Positions 1 to 5,397 of a DNA stretch of 5,397 nucleotides are shown here, one piece after another. The notes under the pieces are model-generated. The model ran no database searches and had not been told where the DNA came from. It worked only from the letters and a program-made list of their open reading frames with translations. Origin of the DNA: Actinomycetes bacterium. Lineage in GTDB: Bacteria > Actinomycetota > Actinomycetes > Propionibacteriales > Propionibacteriaceae. Position 1 is the first letter of the stretch, and the number at the start of each line of letters is the position of its first letter. Made by a program: the position numbers and the translations under genes. The DNA lies in NCBI GenBank assembly GCA_009785885.1, contig WQUE01000134.1:1-5397 (forward strand), read 5' to 3'.

Positions 1-1736
1 TCAACGGGACGCTGCGGCGGTTGCGGGCGTCCGGGCTCCTCGACGGGCAGGCCGTGACGACCGCCGGCCGGATCGCGCTGGCACCCTACCGGGTGACGGG
101 CGCGGTCATCATGGCGGCGGGGATGTCCAGCCGGTTCGCGCCGGTGAGCTACGAGCGCCCGAAGGGGCTGCTCGTGGTCAGGGGGGAGGTGCTGGTCGAG
201 CGGCAGATCCGGCAGTTGCGCGAGGCGGGCATCACCGACATCACGGTCGTGGTCGGCTACCGCCAGGAGCAGTTCCTGTACCTGGAGGACGCGTTCGGCG
301 TGAAGATCGTCGTGAACCGCGAGTACGCGGACCGCAACAACAACTCTTCCATCCGGGCCGTCGAGGACCGCCTGGACAACACGTACGTCTGCAGCTCGGA
401 CAACTACTTCACGCGGAACCCGTTCGAGCGTTACGTGTACCGGGGCTATTACGCGGCCGTGTGGTGCGACGGCCCGTCCGACGAGTGGGGTCTGGAGATC
501 GCCCCGTCCGGCCGGATCACCGGGGTCACGCCGGGCCAGGGCACGGACGCGTGGGTGATGATGGGGCACGCGTACTGGGATCGCACCTTCTCGCAGCGCT
601 TCCGCGAGATCCTCGACACCGTCTATCACCACCCGGACACGGCCGGAAAGCTGTGGGAGGCGATCTACGCCGACCACGTCAAGGAACTGGTCCTGGACGC
701 GCGCCGGTACCCGCCGGGCGTCATCCACGAGTTCGACACCCTGGACGACCTGCGCGCGTTCGACCCGGGCTTCATCCGGAACATCGATTCGGCGATCCTG
801 GACAACATCTGCCACACGCTCGGGTGTCGCCGCGCCGAGCTGGCCGGGTTCGAACCGATCACCGAGGGCCTGACGAACATGTCGTTCCGGTTCAGTGCGC
901 GGGGGCAGGACTACGTGTACCGCCATCCGGGCGTGGCGACGCAGGGCATCCTCAACCGGGCCGCCGAGGCGCAGGCCGAGATCGTCGCGGCCGAACTGGG
1001 GCTCGACTCGACGTTCGTCCACCTCGACCCGCTGACCGGCTGGAAGGTGTCGCGCTACATCGATCAGGCCGAGACGTTCAGCTACCACAATCCCCGGCAC
1101 GTGCGGGCGGCGCTGGCGAGCATACGGCGCCTGCACACGTGCGGACGCACGATCGCGAACGACTTCGACCTGATGCCCCAGGCGGAAGACCTGACCGAGC
1201 GGCTGCTGGAGGGCACCGGCGTGAACGGGCGCGGCCGCATCGACTTTCCCGACTTCGCGGTCATGGGCGAACGTGCCCGGCAGATCGACGCCTACTGCCG
1301 GGCCGACAACTGGCCCATCGTGCTGTGCCACAACGACTTCTACGCGCCGAACATCCTGCTGGACGGCGACGACGTCGCGCTGATCGACTGGGAGTACGCC
1401 GGCATGGGCGACCTCGGCAGCGACCTCGGAGTGTTCATCTGCTGCTCCGACTACACGTGGGACGAGGCGCTCGAAACGCTGGAGCGGTACTACGGCCGCC
1501 CGCCCACCCCGGAAGAGCTGCGCCACCTCGTCGGCTACGTCGGCCTGGCCGGCTACTACTGGTGGGTGTGGGCCCTGTACAAGGACGCCTGCGGCGAACC
1601 CGTGGGGGAGTGGACCTACCTGTGGTACCGCTTCGCCAAGGAGTACGGCGAGCGGGCGCTCGCCCTGTACGACGAAGCCGCCGTGGCAGCGGCCGGACGG
1701 GCGCCGGACAGTCGCACCGGGACCGGCTCGAAGTAG
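1..1736 (+). CDS. licCA: wHTH-LicC-LicA fusion: phosphocholine cytidylyltransferase/choline kinase, left copy (5' partial)
   Basis: Predicted bifunctional cytosolic enzyme that phosphorylates choline (or a similar amino alcohol) and couples the product to CTP to give a CDP-alcohol. The frame is open to the window edge (first full codon at base 3). Its first visible residues, NGTLRRLRASGLL, align with the recognition-helix end and wing of the wHTH in the right-hand copy, so about 35 or more N-terminal residues lie outside the window. The TTG at base 21 is therefore probably not the true start. Numbering from that TTG: the nucleotidyltransferase spans about 27-250, with AAGMSSRF (32-39), PKG (47-49), the SSDNY aspartate D127, EW (155-156) and the second acidic site FD (238-239). 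These match LicC motifs. The kinase domain spans about 275-550, with the Brenner-type motif HNDFYAPN (437-444), the metal site IDWEY (455-459) and an aromatic YYWWVW patch (512-517) where choline kinases bind the quaternary amine. All key residues look intact. It probably forms an operon with the permease 33 bases downstream. The symbol is borrowed from Treponema LicCA, and the choline substrate is inferred from family. Confidence 0.9.
   Translation, partial: NGTLRRLRASGLLDGQAVTTAGRIALAPYRVTGAVIMAAGMSSRFAPVSYERPKGLLVVRGEVLVERQIRQLREAGITDITVVVGYRQEQFLYLEDAFGVKIVVNREYADRNNNSSIRAVEDRLDNTYVCSSDNYFTRNPFERYVYRGYYAAVWCDGPSDEWGLEIAPSGRITGVTPGQGTDAWVMMGHAYWDRTFSQRFREILDTVYHHPDTAGKLWEAIYADHVKELVLDARRYPPGVIHEFDTLDDLRAFDPGFIRNIDSAILDNICHTLGCRRAELAGFEPITEGLTNMSFRFSARGQDYVYRHPGVATQGILNRAAEAQAEIVAAELGLDSTFVHLDPLTGWKVSRYIDQAETFSYHNPRHVRAALASIRRLHTCGRTIANDFDLMPQAEDLTERLLEGTGVNGRGRIDFPDFAVMGERARQIDAYCRADNWPIVLCHNDFYAPNILLDGDDVALIDWEYAGMGDLGSDLGVFICCSDYTWDEALETLERYYGRPPTPEELRHLVGYVGLAGYYWWVWALYKDACGEPVGEWTYLWYRFAKEYGERALALYDEAAVAAAGRAPDSRTGTGSK
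1319..1345 (+). repeat. Left arm of a 27-base perfect inverted repeat shared by the two fusion genes
   Basis: This stretch encodes the catalytic loop around VLCHNDFYA of the kinase domain. It is identical to the reverse complement of 3731-3757. One mismatch at 1346 is followed by 12 more matching bases, giving 39 of 40 in total. The match most likely reflects strong protein conservation between paralogs. It is also long enough to be a possible substrate for inversion of the permease segment. Confidence 0.75.
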
Positions 1737-1751
1737 AGACCCAGAGTAGAC

Positions 1752-1760
1752 AGGAAGTGG
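1752..1760 (+). promoter_or_regulatory. Probable ribosome binding site of the permease gene
   Basis: The purine-rich stretch AGGAAGTGG lies in the 33-base gap between the fusion gene and the permease ATG at 1770. The AGGAAG core ends 12 bases before the ATG, which is at the long end of normal spacing. It supports the ATG at 1770 as the start. No convincing promoter or terminator is seen in the gap, so cotranscription with the upstream gene is likely. Confidence 0.5.
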
Positions 1761-1769
1761 TGTAGCGCC

Positions 1770-3284
1770 ATGTCGACCCAACACGATCAGCAGGCGATCG
1801 ACGATGTCGAAACCCTCGCGAAGTTCGGCTACAAGCAGGAGCTGTTCCGCCAGATGGGCGGCTTCTCCAACTTCGCCATCTCGTTCTCGATCATCTCGAT
1901 CCTGACCGGTCTCATCTCCATGTTCGGGTACGGCGTCTCCCTCGTCGGAGGCTTCGCCTACTGGACGTGGGTGGTGGTGGCGTTCTTCCAGTTGTTCAAC
2001 GCCCTGTCCATGGGTGAGATGGCGTCCAGCTTCCCCCTCGCCGGCGGCCTCTATCCCTGGGCACGCCACCTCAGCAGCCCGCAGGTCGGCTGGTGGGTCG
2101 GCTGGATCAACATGATCGCGTGGTGGGCGGTCTCCGTCGCGATCGACTTCTCCCTCGGCACGCTGCTCGCCGGATCGGGCTGGTTCGGTCTCACCATGAA
2201 CACCGCGACGATCGTCACGATCACGGTCGTCGTCATGACGCTCCAGGCCGTGATGAACATCTTCGGCATCAAGCTGGTCTCGTGGTTCAACAACTTCAGC
2301 GTGTGGCTCCACATGATCGGCACGGTGCTGCTGTTCACGCTGCTGCTGTGGCTGGGCCGGGCGCACCCGATCTCCTACATCTTCAGCACGGACACCCCGG
2401 ACGGCAACATCGGGCTCGGCGGTGCGAAGTTCTTCCTCGCCTTCCTGCCCGCGATCCTGATGTCGGCCTGGACGCTCACGGCGTTCGACGCGTCGGCCGA
2501 TGTCAGCGAGGAGACGAAGGACCCGCAGCACACCGTGCCGTGGGGCATGGTCATCGCGGTCGTCGCCTCGTTCATCTTCGGCTCGCTCGTCCTGTTCGGC
2601 CTCATCTCCGCCCTGCCGCCGATGGGCGAGATCAAGGGGATCATGGAAACCACCGGCTTGGCCACGTGGATCATCCAGCACGTCCTGGGCTCGAACCTCG
2701 GCCTGCTGATGCTCGCGATCATCGCCGTGGCGCAGTTCGCCTGCGGGCTGTCCAGCATGACCGTGTTCCAGCGGGTCATCTACTCCCTGGCGCGCGACGG
2801 CAACCTGCCGTTCTCCGGCCAGCTCAAGAAGGTCTCCCGCCGCGGCGCGCCCTACATGGCCACGATCGTCGGCACGGTCTGCATGGCGGCCCTGACCATC
2901 GGCGCTTCGGTGTTGTCGACCGTCACCTCGATCGCGACCCTGGGCTTCTACTTCGGCTACTTCGTCGTCATCATCCTGGCCATCCGGGCGCGGGCGACAG
3001 GCCGGTGGACCGAGAGGGGGCCGTGGAACCTCGGGAAATTCTGGCTGCCGGTCGCGATCGTGGCGATCGCCTGGAACCTGTACATCAGCATCGCGGTGGT
3101 CCTGCCGCCGAACGTCATCACGCTGGAGATCTTCGGCGGCATCATGGTCGTGCTGGCGATCTACTACGTCACGATCATGCGTCACCGGCTGTCCGACAAG
3201 GCCGGCACCTTGACCCAGGAAGAGATCGAGAAGCTGGAACGCGCCAAGCGGGAACAGCTCGACGCCGAGCAGCAACCGGAGTGA
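1770..3284 (+). CDS. APC superfamily permease, amino acid/choline transporter (ACT) type
   Basis: Predicted inner-membrane secondary transporter of 504 residues, a normal length for the family. About 12 hydrophobic segments are visible, near 32-55, 62-80, 103-127, 146-167, 173-195, 220-242, 258-280, 303-328, 361-382, 385-405, 424-446 and 449-469. The N-terminal tail is hydrophilic, and the C-terminal tail from about 471 is charged and probably helical, with no membrane segment. Family marks are the TM1 region LFRQMGGFSNFAISFS (25-40), the loop SMGEMASSFPLAGGLYPWA (80-98), the TM6-end motif TAFDASADVSEETKDP (237-252) and the TM8 loop RVIYSLARDGNLP (335-347). These are typical of the ACT group, which includes bacterial GABA/amino acid permeases and the yeast choline transporter Hnm1. 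The gene follows a choline kinase/cytidylyltransferase fusion, so uptake of choline or a related amino alcohol is the favoured role. This is an inference: an amino acid or polyamine substrate is possible. It appears to fill the place of LicB in classical lic1 loci, although it belongs to a different transporter superfamily. Confidence 0.93.
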   Translation: MSTQHDQQAIDDVETLAKFGYKQELFRQMGGFSNFAISFSIISILTGLISMFGYGVSLVGGFAYWTWVVVAFFQLFNALSMGEMASSFPLAGGLYPWARHLSSPQVGWWVGWINMIAWWAVSVAIDFSLGTLLAGSGWFGLTMNTATIVTITVVVMTLQAVMNIFGIKLVSWFNNFSVWLHMIGTVLLFTLLLWLGRAHPISYIFSTDTPDGNIGLGGAKFFLAFLPAILMSAWTLTAFDASADVSEETKDPQHTVPWGMVIAVVASFIFGSLVLFGLISALPPMGEIKGIMETTGLATWIIQHVLGSNLGLLMLAIIAVAQFACGLSSMTVFQRVIYSLARDGNLPFSGQLKKVSRRGAPYMATIVGTVCMAALTIGASVLSTVTSIATLGFYFGYFVVIILAIRARATGRWTERGPWNLGKFWLPVAIVAIAWNLYISIAVVLPPNVITLEIFGGIMVVLAIYYVTIMRHRLSDKAGTLTQEEIEKLERAKREQLDAEQQPE

Positions 3285-3327
3285 GGGCGCGCCCGGCCCA
3301 CACCCGTCGACACCGAGGACCGCCCGG

Positions 3328-5361
3328 TCAGCGCACCCGGCGCAATCCGGCGACCGCTGCGCCGATGGGCCGTGACGCGGGCCCGGGGCCGTCCTCGTCT
3401 GGTCCGTAGAGGGCCAGGGCGCGTCTGCCGTAGTCGGCGGCACAGCGGTACCAGCGATACGTCCAATGGCCCACGGGCTCGCCGCACGCGTCCTTGTGCA
3501 GTGCCCACAGCCACCAGTAGTACGCGGCCAGGCCGACGTAGGCGATCGCGTGCCGCAGTTCCGCCGGCGTGGGCGGGCGGCCGTAGTACGTCGCGATGAC
3601 GTCGAGCGCTTCGTCGTCTGTGGCGTCGGAGCAGCAGATGAACGTGCCGAGGTCGCCGGCCGGATCGCCCATGCCCGCGTACTCCCAGTCGATCAGCGCC
3701 ACACGTTCACCGGCGATCAGGATGTTCGGGGCGTAGAAGTCGTTGTGGCACAGCACGGGGCGGACGTCGTCCGACTGGCAGCACCGGTTCAGGCGGGCCG
3801 CGCGCTCGTCGAGGATCGCGAAGTCGGGGAAGTCGAGGCGTCCGCGTCCGCCCAGGCCGCTGTCGCGGAGCAGGCGCCGCTTGAGGGTCGTGGCCTCCTC
3901 GAACAGGTCGAACGTGCCATCGATCGTTTCCCCGCACGTGTGCAGCGTCCGGATGGCCCGCAGCGCCGCGCGCCGATGGGCGGGATCGCGGTGGTCGAAC
4001 GCCTCGGCCCCGTCGACATAGCGGGACACCTTCCACCCCGCGACCGGATCGAGGTGGATGTACGTGTCGTCGAGCCCGAGCCGGGACGCCACCGCCTCGG
4101 CCTGCGCCTCGGCCGCCCGGTCGATGGGGCCGAGCGTTGCCGCGCCCGGATGGCGGTAGACGTACTCGTGGCCGCCGACGCGGAACCGGAACGACAGGTT
4201 GGTCAGCCCCGTCGTGATCGGGGTGAAATCGGCCAGATCCGTCCGGGCGCAGGCGAGCGTCGTGCAGATGTTGTCCAGGATCGCCGAATCGATGTTCACG
4301 ACGAACCCCGGATCGAAGGCCCGCAGGTCGTCGAGATCGTCGAAGTCCGCGATGCTGCCGGCCGGATAGTTCCGCAGGTGCAGCGGCAGCTGGTCGATGT
4401 GCTCGGCAAAGATCGCCTCCCACGTCTTGGGTGCCGTCGCCGGTGTGTCGTAGACCTTGTCCAGGATGGCCTTGAACCGCTGGCTGAACGCCCGGTCCCA
4501 GTAGGCCTGCCCGGTCATGATCCAGGTGTCGGTCGCACCCGGCGCGGCGGTCGTGATTCGTCCCGAGGGGCTCGTCTGCACGCCCCACTCCTCGCTCGGC
4601 CCGTCCTGCCAACAGGCGGCGTGGTAGCTCTGGTAGACGTACGGCTCGAACACGTTGCTCGTGAAGTAGTGGTCGCAGCAGCAGATGTAGGAGTTGTCGA
4701 GGAACGCCTCGGCGGCCCGCAGCGACGAACTGTTGTCGCGGTGCGCGTAGTCCGGGTTCACGACGATCCGCACCCCGAACGCGTCCTCCAGGTAGAAGTA
4801 CTGTTCCTGGCGGTAGCCGACCACGACGACGATGTCGGGGATGCCCGCCTGGCGCAACTGGCGGATCTGCCGCTCGATCAGCACCTCGCCGCGGACGAGC
4901 AGCAGGCCCTTGGGTCGTTCGCGGCTGCCCAGCACGAACCGGGACGCCGGCCCGGCGGCCAGGATGATCGCGCCCGTCACCCGGTACGGTTCCAGCGCGT
5001 CCCAGCCCGCCGGCGTGAGCGTCTCCTCGCCCAGCAGTCCGGCGGTACGAAGACGCCGGGCGGCCCGGTTCACGTAGCCGAGCGACAGGCCGGTGCGCGC
5101 CGCCAATTGGCGTTGCGTCTGGGGCACGCCGTCGCGCAGCGCGTCCAGCACGGCGAACTCGGGCTTCGTCAAGGAGCCGACCCGCCGACCTCCACCGGAC
5201 CGGTGTGCGGGGTCCGCGGCCGGTTCGGACGGTGCGATGATGCGCACCATGGAGCCGGTCGGGTTTCCACCGGCCGCGCCCCGCGGCAGCCCCGCCCAGC
5301 CGGCGTCGTCGGGCACGGGTCGCCCGTGTGAGGCAAGGACCGGAGTCTTCGTCTCACGCAT
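3328..5361 (-). CDS. licCA: wHTH-LicC-LicA fusion: phosphocholine cytidylyltransferase/choline kinase, right copy
   Basis: Complete 677-residue paralog of the left-hand fusion, with the same domain order. A non-conserved Gly/Pro/Ala/Arg-rich leader (1-62) is followed by a winged helix-turn-helix (about 64-122; QTQRQLAARTGLSLGYVNRA at 81-100 covers helices 2-3). The LicC-type nucleotidyltransferase spans about 130-352, with AAGPASRF (135-142), PKG (150-152), the predicted metal-binding D230, EW (258-259) and FD (340-341). The LicA-type kinase spans about 380-652, with HNDFYAPN (539-546), IDWEY (557-561) and the aromatic patch YYWWLW (614-619). The predicted activity is choline (or analogue) to CDP-choline. 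The wHTH may let the protein bind DNA, perhaps to control its own locus, but this is inference. Compared with the left copy, the loop GMSSR becomes GPASR and SSDNY becomes CCDHY, so substrate or activity may differ. The ATG at 5361 is the furthest possible start, because an in-frame TGA sits two codons upstream. Internal starts at ATG 5250 or TTG 5172 are also possible, and TTG 5172 would start the protein as MTKPEFAVL, right at the wHTH. The C-terminal tail (from about 653) is diverged. Confidence 0.93.
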   Translation of the reverse strand: MRETKTPVLASHGRPVPDDAGWAGLPRGAAGGNPTGSMVRIIAPSEPAADPAHRSGGGRRVGSLTKPEFAVLDALRDGVPQTQRQLAARTGLSLGYVNRAARRLRTAGLLGEETLTPAGWDALEPYRVTGAIILAAGPASRFVLGSRERPKGLLLVRGEVLIERQIRQLRQAGIPDIVVVVGYRQEQYFYLEDAFGVRIVVNPDYAHRDNSSSLRAAEAFLDNSYICCCDHYFTSNVFEPYVYQSYHAACWQDGPSEEWGVQTSPSGRITTAAPGATDTWIMTGQAYWDRAFSQRFKAILDKVYDTPATAPKTWEAIFAEHIDQLPLHLRNYPAGSIADFDDLDDLRAFDPGFVVNIDSAILDNICTTLACARTDLADFTPITTGLTNLSFRFRVGGHEYVYRHPGAATLGPIDRAAEAQAEAVASRLGLDDTYIHLDPVAGWKVSRYVDGAEAFDHRDPAHRRAALRAIRTLHTCGETIDGTFDLFEEATTLKRRLLRDSGLGGRGRLDFPDFAILDERAARLNRCCQSDDVRPVLCHNDFYAPNILIAGERVALIDWEYAGMGDPAGDLGTFICCSDATDDEALDVIATYYGRPPTPAELRHAIAYVGLAAYYWWLWALHKDACGEPVGHWTYRWYRCAADYGRRALALYGPDEDGPGPASRPIGAAVAGLRRVR
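3731..3757 (-). repeat. Right arm of a 27-base perfect inverted repeat shared by the two fusion genes
   Basis: This is the partner of 1319-1345, encoding the same kinase catalytic loop in the right-hand copy on the minus strand. The arms face each other across about 2.4 kb that includes the entire permease gene and the C-terminal parts of both fusions. Confidence 0.75.
5231..5248. repeat. Short perfect inverted repeat, possible operator
   Basis: The sequence GGTGCG-ATGATG-CGCACC has perfect 6-base arms around a 6-base spacer. It overlaps codons 38-44 if the right-hand fusion starts at 5361. It would lie in the 5' untranslated region if the protein starts at TTG 5172. The size suits a dimeric wHTH regulator, and the gene itself encodes a wHTH. 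GC-rich DNA yields such repeats by chance, so an operator role is only a suggestion. Confidence 0.3.
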
Positions 5362-5369
5362 GGGTCATC

Positions 5370-5375
5370 ATGATA
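5370..5375 (-). promoter_or_regulatory. Possible -10 element of the right-hand fusion gene (leaderless start)
   Basis: On the minus strand TATCAT lies 8 bases before the ATG at 5361. That spacing would put the transcription start at or next to the ATG, giving a leaderless mRNA, which is common in Actinobacteria. No Shine-Dalgarno sequence precedes this ATG, which fits. The -35 region falls at or beyond the window edge and no TTGACA-like sequence is visible, so support is modest. Confidence 0.35.
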
Positions 5376-5397
5376 CCGGGTACACCAGGAAACTGGG

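Noticed and set aside
21..23. TTG at base 21 as the true start of the left-hand fusion
   Set aside because: The frame stays open to the window edge, and the residues before this TTG still align with the wHTH of the right-hand copy, so the gene starts outside the window.
461..1765. A 434-residue open frame overlapping the left-hand fusion
   Set aside because: It is Arg/Pro/Gly-rich shadow coding in a different frame of a gene with intact catalytic motifs.
3285..3329. Possible bidirectional terminator between the convergent genes
   Set aside because: The gap has a 10-base palindrome (GGGCGCGCCC at 3285-3294) with no room for a loop, and a weak stem GACCG-CC-CGGTC at 3318-3329 overlapping the stop codon of the right-hand gene. 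Neither is followed by a T-run on either strand, so I do not call a terminator.
2093..3409. A 438-residue open frame overlapping the permease in another + frame
   Set aside because: It is His/Arg/Gly/Ala-rich with no motif and is a frame shadow of the well-supported permease.
3466..5331. A 621-residue open frame on + antisense to the right-hand fusion
   Set aside because: Its translation is Arg/Val/Gly-rich with no recognisable domain, while the opposite strand encodes a clear three-domain enzyme. Long antisense frames are expected in GC-rich DNA.
1..5397. Mobile element, phage or CRISPR content
   Set aside because: No transposase, integrase, terminal repeats, direct-repeat arrays or composition break was seen. 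The only large repeat is the pair of paralogous genes.

Overview
The window reads as chromosomal DNA from a high-GC Gram-positive bacterium, most likely an actinomycete (Actinomycetota). The composition is strongly GC-rich, third codon positions are almost always G or C, and open shadow frames are common. I cannot name a genus from sequence alone. No rRNA, tRNA, CRISPR array, transposase or phage gene is visible. Nearly the whole window is coding.

Layout: (1) Bases 1-1736 on + hold a fusion protein cut off at its 5' end by the window edge. It joins the end of a winged helix-turn-helix (wHTH) domain, a LicC-type CTP:phosphocholine cytidylyltransferase domain and a LicA-type choline kinase domain. 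(2) After a 33-base gap, bases 1770-3284 on + encode a 12-TM permease of the APC superfamily, closest in its motifs to the amino acid/choline transporter (ACT) group. (3) After only 43 bases, converging on it, bases 5361-3328 on - hold a second, complete copy of the wHTH-LicC-LicA fusion. By hand alignment the two copies share roughly two thirds of their residues over the enzymatic part, so they are old paralogs and not a recent duplication.

How the genes may work together: the permease would import choline or a related amino alcohol. The kinase domain would phosphorylate it and the cytidylyltransferase domain would turn the product into a CDP-activated headgroup. This is the logic of the lic1 locus (LicA, LicB, LicC) of Haemophilus and pneumococcus and of the fused LicCA of Treponema denticola. 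Here an APC permease stands where LicB would be. No LicD-type transferase or CDP-alcohol phosphotransferase lies in the window, so the final acceptor (teichoic acid, glycan or lipid) is unknown.

The part most worth a second look is the architecture: two diverged regulator-kinase-cytidylyltransferase fusions in inverted orientation around one transporter. The right-hand copy carries substitutions near the nucleotide-binding loop and next to the predicted metal-binding aspartate. Its start site is ambiguous, with a possible leaderless start and a short inverted repeat in the region.
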